A DNA stretch of 10,465 nucleotides from Cyanobium sp. NIES-981 (lineage in GTDB: Bacteria; Cyanobacteriota; Cyanobacteriia; PCC-6307; Cyanobiaceae): positions 1 to 10,465 of the forward strand of contig CAMDSS010000050.1 in NCBI GenBank assembly GCA_945907085.1, written 5' to 3'. Below the pieces are notes generated by a model. It did no database searches, was not told the origin of the DNA, and saw only the letters and a program-made list of their open reading frames with translations. Both the position numbers and the translations under genes were made by a program. Positions 1 through 5,125 of this stretch are shown one piece after another (positions within the stretch are counted from its first letter, which is position 1; every line of letters starts with the position of its first letter).

Positions 1-2
1 GT

Positions 3-38
3 GGGCCCATTCTCAAGGCCATGGCCAGGGGGCTTTGA
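3..38 (+). CDS. possible 3' end of an upstream gene
   Basis: The frame starting at base 3 reads GPILKAMARGL and then stops at TGA 36-38. It could be the C-terminus of a gene entering from the left. Only eleven residues are visible, so no family can be assigned, and another frame is open to the TGA at 55-57. Treat this as a hint only. Confidence 0.2.
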   Translation, partial: GPILKAMARGL

Positions 39-84
39 GGAGGTCACCCCAGGGTGATACGTTCCATGGGTGCCCAAAAGGCGC

Positions 85-156
85 GGGTCGCTAGCTCAGC
101 GGTAGAGCACTCGGCTTTTAACCGATTGGTCCTGAGTTCGAATCTCAGGCGACCCA
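85..156 (+). tRNA. tRNA-Lys (anticodon UUU)
   Basis: A complete cloverleaf is visible. The seven-base acceptor stem 85-91 (GGGTCGC) pairs with 149-155 (GCGACCC), with discriminator A156. The D stem is 94-97 with 105-108 and the T stem is 132-136 with 144-148, enclosing a standard TTCGAAT loop. The anticodon loop 115-121 (CTTTTAA) puts TTT at 117-119, which reads lysine codons. The first anticodon-stem pair is a C-U mismatch (110/126). The 3' CCA is not encoded and must be added after transcription. A short palindrome (TCACCC-CA-GGGTGA) lies about 30 bases upstream. Confidence 0.97.
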
Positions 157-591
157 TAAGTTTTCTTGCCTTGCGACAACAGATGTTTGTCTGCTGCACG
201 CAGTCTTCTGGGCGAGTTAGCGGCCTTTTTGCTCCGACTGGTTTGAGTCCGTCGCGACGATCCGGGAAGCGAGTGCGTTCTCGCTTGCGGTGGAAGCTGC
301 ACCACAGGTAGCGACTGGTGGCGTTTTGAGGATTTAGAAGTTCTCTTCCAAAAGAACCGTGCTGGATCCACCGAACGTCTATCCATGAGTACGGGCAAAC
401 CCCAAGGCCGCACGGAGCTCATGGCCCTCATGGCCCTGCTTCGCTCTTCGCCTCGTTCCCCCAAGAGATAAGCCTGGGTTGTGCGACCCCCGGGATGGTC
501 GGATGAAAGGGAAGACTTCTTTTTGGAGCTGGAGGGCTTGAATACGAGCGATCCCCCTAGTCCCTGCTGAGGTCACCCTCAGCCAGCGTTA
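157..591. other. 435-base stretch without a convincing gene
   Basis: No recognisable protein is found between the tRNA and the DUF2256 gene. One 28-codon plus-strand ORF at 385-471 (starting MSTGKPQGRT, ending SPRSPKR) has moderately GC-rich third positions, but it has no ribosome binding site and no family I recognise. The longer minus-strand frame here runs across the tRNA and is spurious. No CCA-ending tRNA, clear promoter or terminator was seen. A perfect hairpin closes the stretch at 566-583. Confidence 0.5.
566..583 (+). promoter_or_regulatory. perfect 7-bp hairpin just before the DUF2256 start
   Basis: GCTGAGG (566-572) and CCTCAGC (577-583) form a perfect 7-bp stem around the loop TCAC, ending 8 bases before the ATG at 592. 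No T-run follows, so it is not an intrinsic terminator for the plus strand. The GAGG part could act as a masked ribosome binding site, or the repeat could be an operator. Both roles are inference. Confidence 0.35.
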
Positions 592-747
592 ATGCCCCAC
601 CATGCCGATCGCCCCACCAAGGTTTGCATGGTTTGTGGGCGCCCCTTCCAGTGGCGCAAAAAATGGAAGGATGTGTGGGATGACGTGCGCTATTGCTCTG
701 ATCGGTGTCGTAACAACCGCAATCAGAAGAGCCCTCAGAAGTCTTGA
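592..747 (+). CDS. DUF2256 small zinc-finger protein
   Basis: This is a 51-residue protein of the DUF2256 family, whose role is not known. Family hallmarks are plain. A CxxC pair sits at C12-C15 (VCMVCGRPFQWRKKW), followed by acidic/aromatic residues (KDVWDDVRY) and a CxxxC pair at C35-C39 (YCSDRCR). The four cysteines probably hold one zinc ion. Members are usually about 45-60 residues, so this one is full length. In some bacteria the domain is found beside or fused to cryptochrome/photolyase-like proteins, but no such gene is in this window. The start at ATG 592 gives the expected short basic N-terminus. The ribosome binding site is weak, and a perfect hairpin lies directly upstream. The family call is secure; the function is not. 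Confidence 0.88.
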   Translation: MPHHADRPTKVCMVCGRPFQWRKKWKDVWDDVRYCSDRCRNNRNQKSPQKS

Positions 748-1023
748 ACAATGCCCGCTAAATGGGGCGCGGCTCCGCTGGGCAATGCCGTGTAACAGCT
801 GCCCCCAAAAACGCCCAGAAGCCCTACCCCCCCAAGATCCTTCATCTTTTCTTTGGATTTCCTATCGCCTTCACGCCGAAAAGCGCCTTCTTTCTCGCTC
901 CCGAGGCGAAGAAAGTCTTTATTTGCAGTCAGTTTGAGGTATTCCCTGTTTCGCTGGCCGCCTGGTTGCTTTCAGGTTTTGGGTGGGGTGGGTACCAACC
1001 ATTCACCGTTTTGGAGCTAGGCA
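748..1023. other. non-coding spacer with a weak terminator-like hairpin
   Basis: No supported gene lies between the DUF2256 stop and the first ribbon-helix-helix gene. An imperfect hairpin at 890-915 (CTTTCT-CGC paired with GCG-A-AGAAAG) is followed by TCTTTATTT and might end plus-strand transcription, but it lies over 140 bases past the DUF2256 stop and contains a bulge. The promoter of the next gene cluster should lie here, but I could not identify convincing -35/-10 boxes. Confidence 0.35.
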
Positions 1024-1224
1024 ATGGTTGATGAGAGCAAAGATGTCAGCCGCTTCCGACTCGACCCCAAGGACTTTCCTCGACGCATCGACGTTGAGGT
1101 TCCAGAAGAGGTCCTGGCGTACCTGCAACGCATCAGCGACAGAACAGGCCGGTCCATCAGTGAGATTGCTGCCGCGATGGTTGTCCAAGGTGCAGAACTT
1201 TTTGATCCTGAGCAGTTTGATTGA
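1024..1224 (+). CDS. ribbon-helix-helix (CopG/Arc-like) small protein, paralogue 1
   Basis: This 66-residue protein has the layout of a ribbon-helix-helix DNA-binding protein. A short beta strand (about residues 20-27, RRIDVEVP) is followed by helix A (28-40), the turn TGRS (41-44), and helix B (45-56, ISEIAAAMVVQG). Such proteins bind DNA as dimers, the paired strands entering the major groove. The N-terminus (about 18 residues) is charged and the tail acidic (FDPEQFD). ATG 1024 is supported by GGAG at 1013-1016, seven bases upstream. It is followed by a homologous gene on the same strand (14 of 35 core positions identical, no gaps). No toxin gene is recognisable nearby, so an antitoxin role is not supported; a small transcription regulator is the better inference. 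Confidence 0.8.
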   Translation: MVDESKDVSRFRLDPKDFPRRIDVEVPEEVLAYLQRISDRTGRSISEIAAAMVVQGAELFDPEQFD

Positions 1225-1296
1225 TAGGCATAAATACTGATGTTCTCCTGGTCTTCTGCTGTAATGTAAGGAATGCTTTCTGGGAAGGTGAGGCGC

Positions 1297-1491
1297 ATGA
1301 ATGCCTCGTCAGGGATCAATAAGGGCACGGGAATTGAAAATCAGTTTCGCTCTCCCCAGCGGATCACAATTACGGTCCCTGCGATGACGCTCAAAAAATT
1401 ATTAAAGCGTAGTCTTGTTGAAGGGAGATCGTTGAGCAATCTTGCTGCTTTTCTTCTGGAGCAATCTCTCGATGGTGATTCCCAGGATTGA
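1297..1491 (+). CDS. ribbon-helix-helix (CopG/Arc-like) small protein, paralogue 2
   Basis: This 64-residue protein matches the preceding gene across the ribbon-helix-helix core. A strand (about 21-28, QRITITVP), helix A (29-41, rich in Lys and Leu), the turn EGRS (42-45) and helix B (46-57, LSNLAAFLLEQS) are visible. Its strand carries Thr and Gln where paralogue 1 has Asp and Glu, so the DNA contacts, if any, probably differ. I chose ATG 1297 over the in-frame ATG 1273 because GGTGAGG (1287-1293) sits at a proper distance from 1297, whereas the AAGGA before 1273 touches the start codon. The start region can fold (GAGGC 1290-1294 with GCCTC 1303-1307), hiding the binding site. It lies 72 bases after paralogue 1. 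Confidence 0.78.
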   Translation: MNASSGINKGTGIENQFRSPQRITITVPAMTLKKLLKRSLVEGRSLSNLAAFLLEQSLDGDSQD

Positions 1492-1524
1492 AAGTCTTGA
1501 CCTGTTTAGGCTGGGTTGGTTTAA

Positions 1525-1728
1525 ATGACATATGTGGTCAACACCCATGACTCATGGGGCGTCGTGCAGGTTGGTAGCTTCTCGTCGCTTGAGGAGGCCA
1601 GGACTGTTTTTTCTTCGATTTGCGATGACCCTTGGTACAAGAGTGACGGAACAGTCAAGGGTGTGGAGTTAGTTCAAGGTGCTGCTGCAAGCCCTTCCCA
1701 AAGACTGGATTGGTTTGCTTTTCGGTAG
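1525..1728 (+). CDS. small conserved-looking protein of unknown function
   Basis: This is a 67-residue soluble protein without a signal peptide or membrane segment, and I do not recognise its family. The predicted order is strand (MTYVVNTH), strand (WGVVQVGSF), helix (SLEEARTVFSSICDD) and strand (VKGVELVQG), a compact beta-beta-alpha-beta fold. The pattern F-x-S-L-E-E-A-R-x-x-F looks like that of several small cyanobacterial proteins, which is impression rather than a database match. It begins 33 bases after the second ribbon-helix-helix gene on the same strand, so the three genes may be co-transcribed. The ribosome binding site is weak. A small hairpin (CTGCC 1755-1759 with GGCAG 1767-1771) follows the stop but has no T-run. 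Confidence 0.75.
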   Translation: MTYVVNTHDSWGVVQVGSFSSLEEARTVFSSICDDPWYKSDGTVKGVELVQGAAASPSQRLDWFAFR

Positions 1729-1787
1729 CTCGGGTGTGCATGGGAACGTTCTCGCTGCCAGCAGCAGGCAGGCTTCATCCAGACATT

Positions 1788-1815
1788 ATCAAACAGAAGC
1801 GATCAAACAGAAGTG
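1788..1815. repeat. two tandem copies of a 14-bp unit
   Basis: ATCAAACAGAAGCG is followed directly by ATCAAACAGAAGTG and then ATCAG. The only difference between the copies is C/T at position 13. It lies between the convergent plus-strand small gene cluster and the hli terminator. It is probably a local slippage duplication; no function is evident. Confidence 0.75.
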
Positions 1816-1841
1816 ATCAGCTGCGCAGAAGCCATCAAAAA

Positions 1842-1867
1842 GCCGGCCCAGATAAACTGGAACCGGC
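1842..1867 (-). terminator. intrinsic terminator of the hli operon
   Basis: On the minus strand, GCCGG pairs with CCGGC (1863-1867 with 1842-1846) and CCAG with CTGG, with a small internal bulge and an AT-rich loop. It is followed by five Ts (complement of 1837-1841). It lies about 45 bases past the hli stop, a standard rho-independent arrangement. Confidence 0.85.
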
Positions 1868-1913
1868 CCAAATATCCCCTAACAGAGTCTTGCGGCAACT
1901 CCCGTTTGGCGAG

Positions 1914-2150
1914 TTAGAAGCAGAAGGGCAGGAACTGGGTATGGCAAGCGGCGTAGCCATCAACCAGGGGGCCAAGGCCAATTTGATGGGCAATGCCCTG
2001 GCCAGTCAGACCTTCTGTGATGATCCCAATCACGATGCCGAGCATGGCCGCGCGGCCGTTGAACAGTTCAACCCGCTTCAGCTGTTCGCTGTGGATCTGT
2101 TGTTCAGCCCTGTTCTGGCACCACTGTTCGGTTGATTGCGATGGGGTCAT
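1914..2150 (-). CDS. hli: high-light-inducible protein (Hli/HLIP) with C-terminal extension
   Basis: This is a 78-residue one-helix member of the chlorophyll a/b-binding protein superfamily. The chlorophyll-binding motif ExxNxRxAM is present as E28-L-F-N31-G-R33-A-A-M36, and the single transmembrane helix continues through about residue 48 (LGIVIGIITEGLTG). Hli proteins sit in thylakoid membranes, bind chlorophyll and carotenoid, usually as dimers, and quench excess energy or protect new chlorophyll-proteins. A glutamine-rich N-terminal tail of about 25 residues precedes the motif. After QIGLG, where the second Hli of this window stops, this one continues for 18 more residues (PLVDGYAACHTQFLPFCF) with two Cys and several aromatics. 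It lies 42 bases downstream of a 37-residue membrane protein gene and is followed by a good terminator. No clear ribosome binding site precedes ATG 2150. Confidence 0.93.
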   Translation of the reverse strand: MTPSQSTEQWCQNRAEQQIHSEQLKRVELFNGRAAMLGIVIGIITEGLTGQGIAHQIGLGPLVDGYAACHTQFLPFCF

Positions 2151-2192
2151 GGGGAGGTTTGGGGGAAATGGTGATGGGCTTGAAAGTGGAGG

Positions 2193-2306
2193 TCAGCGGG
2201 CACGGCCGAGGTCGGTGGGGCGGGTGAGGACGTAGCCGACCATGGCGGTCAGCAGTACGCCAACGGCAACCAGGCCTGTGATGGCAGCGGTGTAGTCGGT
2301 GGTCAT
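2193..2306 (-). CDS. 37-residue single-helix membrane protein upstream of hli
   Basis: The ORF reads MTTDYTAAITGLVAVGVL, then LTAMVGYVLTRPTDLGRAR. Residues 8-28 form one hydrophobic helix. The N-terminus is short and acidic and the C-terminus basic (R29, R35, R37), which suggests a cytoplasmic C-terminal end. It resembles in size the low-mass subunits of photosystems and cytochrome b6f, but it does not match any that I know (PsbX, Psb30, PetG, PetL, PetN, PsaM). AAAGG lies seven to eight bases before the ATG. An HLR1-type element lies 24 bases upstream, and the hli gene follows on the same strand, so co-expression with Hli under high light is likely. A role as partner of Hli or a photosystem is inference. 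Confidence 0.7.
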   Translation of the reverse strand: MTTDYTAAITGLVAVGVLLTAMVGYVLTRPTDLGRAR

Positions 2307-2330
2307 GGGCCTTTAGGCAAGAATGGATGA

Positions 2331-2348
2331 ATTGTAACTGAACGTAAA
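2331..2348 (-). promoter_or_regulatory. HLR1 element (RpaB site) overlapping a -10 box
   Basis: Read on the minus strand, the site is TTTACGTT-CA-GTTACAAT. The known cyanobacterial HLR1 consensus is two direct repeats of (G/T)TTACA(T/A)(T/A) with a two-base gap. Here the second repeat is perfect and the first differs at one base, so 15 of 16 positions match. TACAAT within the second repeat could serve as the -10 box, which would place the transcription start near 2325 and let a bound RpaB block transcription in low light. The site is 24 bases upstream of the ATG at 2306. RpaB binding is inferred from the motif. Confidence 0.7.
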
Positions 2349-2356
2349 GGGACTTC

Positions 2357-2545
2357 TCAGGATTTGATTCGGGCAGGCTGGCCCATGGCTTGGGCGCCGA
2401 AGTGCTTGGTCATCTCCGCTTGCATATGCCAGGCCTTGAGCAGGGACATGGCCACGCCGCGAAGCTCTTCAATATCGGTGCAGCCTTGAATGGCCCTGGA
2501 TTGGGCTTCCAGTTCAAATTGCCGGGCCAGGGAGGGCTTGATCAT
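2357..2545 (-). CDS. 62-residue helical protein, unknown function
   Basis: This is a small soluble protein (MIKPSLARQFELEAQSRAIQ ...) predicted to be almost wholly helical. Helices are likely at about residues 4-19 and 24-48, ending in a tail containing GAQAMGQPARIKS. Codon choice is GC-rich at third positions, consistent with real coding. It contains a single Cys (C22) and no metal motif. I do not recognise the family, though it has the look of a conserved small picocyanobacterial protein. Its stop is 50 bases upstream of the 37-residue membrane protein, and the HLR1 element lies between them, so the downstream genes can be expressed separately. It is divergent from a doubtful plus-strand ORF at 2606. 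Confidence 0.7.
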   Translation of the reverse strand: MIKPSLARQFELEAQSRAIQGCTDIEELRGVAMSLLKAWHMQAEMTKHFGAQAMGQPARIKS

Positions 2546-2605
2546 GGGTAAGCAGGCAGATTGCGAAATGCTACGAACGCCGACCCTCCCCTTGCGCGTC
2601 GGTCA

Positions 2606-2860
2606 ATGGCTTTCACCGACTTGGCCCCGTTGGTGTTCGGGATTCCCTTCTCATTGGGCTTCGCAATGCCCCATTCCCAGCCGCCAGGCTCATCTGAGCA
2701 GCATTTGCATCCCTTGATCAATTCCGATCTGCATTATTGGCAGGGCATGCGACAGGCCTTGGAAGCGGCAGGCGACACCCAAAGTGCGATTTACAAAAGG
2801 GCTGTATCGATCACAGACCAACACGTGGATCCTTTGGAGACCGAAAGGCCGACGAACTGA
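2606..2860 (+). CDS. possible 84-residue protein, unrecognised
   Basis: The ORF starts MAFTDLAPLVFGIPFSLGFA. That opening could be a weak hydrophobic or signal-like segment (about residues 6-21), followed by a Pro/His-rich stretch and a helix-like part (DLHYWQGMRQALEAAGDTQS). Third positions are moderately GC-rich (about 65 percent), favouring coding. A TTG at 2561 would add 15 residues that look less natural, so ATG 2606 is preferred. There is no good ribosome binding site. It faces away from the 62-residue gene. No family is recognised, and it may not be expressed. Confidence 0.42.
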   Translation: MAFTDLAPLVFGIPFSLGFAMPHSQPPGSSEQHLHPLINSDLHYWQGMRQALEAAGDTQSAIYKRAVSITDQHVDPLETERPTN

Positions 2861-3038
2861 AACCCTTTTGGGGCGAACGGGCGATTCGAGCCAAGGGCGT
2901 CGACCCTGGGTAACCCCATTTGCCCCCGAGGCCAGACAGGGCCGCGCACACGAAGCAATTTCTAATACCACGAGGCTGGAAGCGAGCTTCACGCGCTTAA
3001 CAGATTTTCACACTAGGCTGATTCCATCGAGGAATCCC

Positions 3039-3251
3039 ATGCTTGAAGCCCTGTTCCCTTTCGTTTACATGGTTTGTTTTGCGCTCATCGCAGGTGGGGC
3101 TTTTGCCCTGATGACTCAGACGATGAGAAACCCATCAGCCCAATCGTCTCCCCGCAATCGCCATCCAGAAGCTCCTGCTCCAGGCGATGAAGTGCTTTAC
3201 GTGGACTTAAGCCGTGAGCGGCTTGAATACCTGTACGAACAAGCTTCCTAG
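3039..3251 (+). CDS. 70-residue single-helix membrane protein with conserved-looking C-terminal box
   Basis: The protein begins MLEALFPFVYMVCFALIAGG; residues 5-26 form one transmembrane helix. A basic, Pro/Ser-rich linker (about 30-48) follows, and then the segment DEVLYVDLSRERLEYLYEQ (50-68), whose regular spacing looks like a short folded or interaction element. GAGGA at 3029-3033 is well placed for ATG 3039. The frame is open further upstream, but that extension is rich in Arg and looks non-coding. The topology suggests an N-terminal anchor and a cytoplasmic tail, perhaps in the thylakoid or plasma membrane. I cannot name the family. Its stop is only two bases from the stop of the convergent minus-strand gene, with no terminator between them. 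Confidence 0.82.
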   Translation: MLEALFPFVYMVCFALIAGGAFALMTQTMRNPSAQSSPRNRHPEAPAPGDEVLYVDLSRERLEYLYEQAS

Positions 3252-3253
3252 GG

Positions 3254-4006
3254 TCAAAGTTCTTGATCCGAGAACACCGTTATTCTTGAAATTTCCGAAT
3301 AGGAATTTTCCACCAAGGAATCAGCCCGAAAAGAGGTCCAGTTAGCAGATCTTTTCTTGTCTGTTATTTGCATGGGCCATTCAATCCTGCGATTCATATA
3401 GGTTAGTCCAACACAGGTTAAATCCTTGTCTTTAGCCATAAGAGACCAAAGAAGATTGAGGTTGCCCCGCTCGTATTGATCCTGATCATCAAGAAAGCTG
3501 CCATCCGCGAGATGGCCGGGCTCCATCGCAATGGAATGCTGACTCTCCCAACTTAAGTACTCACCGTCTTCGGTGGGGTAGAACCAGCAGGTGTCGTTAT
3601 TGACATCCATCAAAGAAAGCTTGTCTAAGCAGATGATTTGCTCAATGTACAATTGTTGAGCGGGATGGGTAAAACTGTCTATATCTTCTCTTTTTGTGCC
3701 GCTCACCTGATAGACGCCAAGCCAGAGGCATTCTGGCTCAAAGCTGGGGATCAGTGTGTCGCAAATCCGATGGGAAGAAGGTCTGGAGACTGTTGGAAGA
3801 TCAACGCCAACAATTTCACAAGAGACATCGCGAGCGGATGCAAAGGGATCATCTCCGCTGATTTCCGCCTTGCCCGATTCCACAAGATGTTCGAGGGATA
3901 CGGTGCTGCCCTCGGGTACATGAAAAATCCTCAGAGCCCTACCACTTTTGACGCCTAAACGGTGGGTGGCTAGAAGTGCTTCCCAGGAGATGTGCTCAAT
4001 CGGCAA
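3254..4006 (-). CDS. unrecognised 250-residue protein, TTG start or 5'-truncated
   Basis: This is a soluble, acidic protein with no signal peptide or membrane segment and no motif I recognise. The C-terminal half is rich in Trp, Tyr and Asp (for example CWFYPTEDGEYLSWESQ). Codon use is more AT-rich than in the neighbours, which suggests recent acquisition. The first in-frame ATG is only at residue 134. The best start is TTG 4004-4006, with AAGGA four bases upstream. The frame stays open for 21 more codons up to a TGA at 4070-4072, and these (SYIETALLFVIAPKDV before the TTG) read like genuine protein. The gene may therefore have lost its true 5' end. The plus-strand frame at 3638-3958 is its shadow. 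Confidence 0.72.
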   Translation of the reverse strand: MPIEHISWEALLATHRLGVKSGRALRIFHVPEGSTVSLEHLVESGKAEISGDDPFASARDVSCEIVGVDLPTVSRPSSHRICDTLIPSFEPECLWLGVYQVSGTKREDIDSFTHPAQQLYIEQIICLDKLSLMDVNNDTCWFYPTEDGEYLSWESQHSIAMEPGHLADGSFLDDQDQYERGNLNLLWSLMAKDKDLTCVGLTYMNRRIEWPMQITDKKRSANWTSFRADSLVENSYSEISRITVFSDQEL

Positions 4007-4081
4007 TACGTCCTTGGGTGCGATAACAAAAAGGAGCGCGGTCTCGATATAACTCTTTTGGGAAGGGTATCAATTCCAAAG

Positions 4082-4114
4082 CCGCATGGCCGGCCCTTTG
4101 GGTCGGCCATGCGG
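4082..4114 (-). terminator. strong stem-loop after the second hli gene
   Basis: Arms 4082-4096 and 4100-4114 pair over 15 positions (one G-U) around a three-base loop. The stem starts 14 bases past the hli stop at 4129. On the minus strand it is followed by CTTTGG, so the T-run is weak, but its strength and placement fit a terminator or an mRNA-stabilising 3' structure. It also insulates the minus-strand gene at 4006. Confidence 0.7.
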
Positions 4115-4128
4115 AAGCGAGTCGCTGA

Positions 4129-4272
4129 TCAGCCCAGGCCGATTTGGCCGAGGATGCCCTGACCGGTGAGCAGCTCGGTGCCGAGGCCGATCACAAAGCC
4201 GAGCATGGCCAAGCGGCCATTCCAGGTTTCGGCGAAGGCGACGAATCCGAACTTGGTTGTGGAGTCAGCCAT
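4129..4272 (-). CDS. hli: short high-light-inducible protein (Hli/HLIP)
   Basis: This 47-residue one-helix chlorophyll-binding protein carries the motif E15-T-W-N18-G-R20-L-A-M23, followed by the hydrophobic helix LGFVIGLGTELLTG and the end QIGLG. It is the short Hli form typical of marine picocyanobacteria. In the thylakoid such proteins bind pigment and dissipate energy or guard new chlorophyll-proteins under high light. The frame stays open upstream to 4392, but that part overlaps the DUF3598 gene and looks non-coding, so MADSTTKFGF at 4272 is the start. It lies 64 bases downstream of DUF3598 on the same strand and has its own HLR1-like element at 4296-4313. The stem-loop at 4082-4114 ends it. 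Confidence 0.93.
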   Translation of the reverse strand: MADSTTKFGFVAFAETWNGRLAMLGFVIGLGTELLTGQGILGQIGLG

Positions 4273-4295
4273 GGGTGCAACGAAATGTCTCGACA

Positions 4296-4313
4296 ATCTT
4301 AACAGATTATTAA
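4296..4313 (-). promoter_or_regulatory. degenerate HLR1-like direct repeat before the second hli gene
   Basis: On the minus strand the site is TTAATAAT-CT-GTTAAGAT. Compared with the HLR1 repeat (G/T)TTACA(T/A)(T/A) with a two-base gap, each half matches 6 of 8 positions. The second half contains TAAGAT, a possible -10 box preceded by an extended TG. It ends 23 bases before the ATG, nearly the same distance as the better HLR1 site at 2331-2348. On its own it would be weak evidence; the shared geometry raises it. Confidence 0.45.
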
Positions 4314-4336
4314 GCGCTTTTGGCGATGGCCGCTGC

Positions 4337-5125
4337 TCAGTCCAGGACGGCGCTGATCCAGGTAGCCGAGATCCATGCGCCGCTCGTGTCATAGCGACGG
4401 ATCAACCGCTCCATCCTCCCCGGGTAGGGCAACCAGCCGGCTTCCACCCTGAACGCTTCTCGGTGACTCACCTGCAGGGGCACCAGGCAATAGCCGCTGT
4501 CAGGTAGCAACATCAGGCGTTCAGACTGCCCGCCGCCGGTCTCTTCCAAGGCGCCGATCCTGGTGTGCAGGGTGAGGGTCCCGTCGCCACCGCGATGGAC
4601 CTCTAGGTCACAGGGGGAAAGATCCGGCTCAGGCCACTCGGCACCGATCGTGGCGGCCTGACCCTTCCACCGGCCCAGCAGGTGATCGGCTTGTAAGGGT
4701 GGCCGTTCGCTGGAGCCGCTGCCAGCTCGGAACTCCCGGATCAACACCAGGCTCTCAAAAGCCCCCTCCGGGCTGTGGAGCTGCACCAACCGGTGGCGGC
4801 GATCACCCGCCACGAAGCCGAACTCGGCGCCGAAAACCGTTCCCGGAGCCAATTGCAGCGAACCCTTGCAGAAGGTGCCGGATTCGAAGAACACCACCTG
4901 CTTCCCCAGGGAGCGGTACTCCTGGCTGATGTCCCTGGTGGGTGCGCTGTCGAGCCCGTTCCCGAAGCGGCGCAGCTTGAAATGGACCAACTGATGCTCT
5001 TCACCCTGCTCCAGGCTGAGGATTGAGGGTGTGCTGTCCAGGATCGTGCCGCTGGGATCGAGGGAGGCAAAGGAGCCATGCCACTCGCCGAGGTTCTGTA
5101 GGAAGTTCTCCCATTGACTTCCCAT
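4337..5125 (-). CDS. DUF3598 family protein (lipocalin-like)
   Basis: This 262-residue protein fits the cyanobacterial DUF3598 family. The N-terminus MGSQWENFLQNLGEWHGSF and the following 'PSGTILDSTPSILSLE' are characteristic, and the length is usual. The family is thought to form lipocalin-like beta barrels. The pattern of short strands recurs in the second half (about 145-262, from LLGRWKGQAATI), suggesting two barrel-like parts. There is no signal peptide, so it is probably cytoplasmic. Its ligand is not known; pigment or lipid binding would be inference. ATG 5125 matches the family start. Another frame starting at 5258 overlaps its first 125 bases. The hli gene follows 64 bases downstream with its own promoter-like element. 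Confidence 0.88.
   Translation of the reverse strand: MGSQWENFLQNLGEWHGSFASLDPSGTILDSTPSILSLEQGEEHQLVHFKLRRFGNGLDSAPTRDISQEYRSLGKQVVFFESGTFCKGSLQLAPGTVFGAEFGFVAGDRRHRLVQLHSPEGAFESLVLIREFRAGSGSSERPPLQADHLLGRWKGQAATIGAEWPEPDLSPCDLEVHRGGDGTLTLHTRIGALEETGGGQSERLMLLPDSGYCLVPLQVSHREAFRVEAGWLPYPGRMERLIRRYDTSGAWISATWISAVLD

Noticed and set aside
96..464. 122-residue minus-strand frame
   Set aside because: It runs antisense through the tRNA-Lys and ends in a peptide commonly seen in false frames over tRNAs; composition is Arg/Ser-rich.
602..937. Plus-strand frame overlapping DUF2256
   Set aside because: It overlaps the DUF2256 gene in another phase and lacks protein-like composition.
1255..1270. HLR1-like half site (CTTACATT on the minus strand) before the second ribbon-helix-helix gene
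   Set aside because: It has no second half at the right spacing and is on the wrong strand for the plus-strand gene.
3638..3958. 106-residue plus-strand frame
   Set aside because: It lies wholly opposite the 250-residue minus-strand gene, which has the better codon and residue pattern and its own ribosome binding site.
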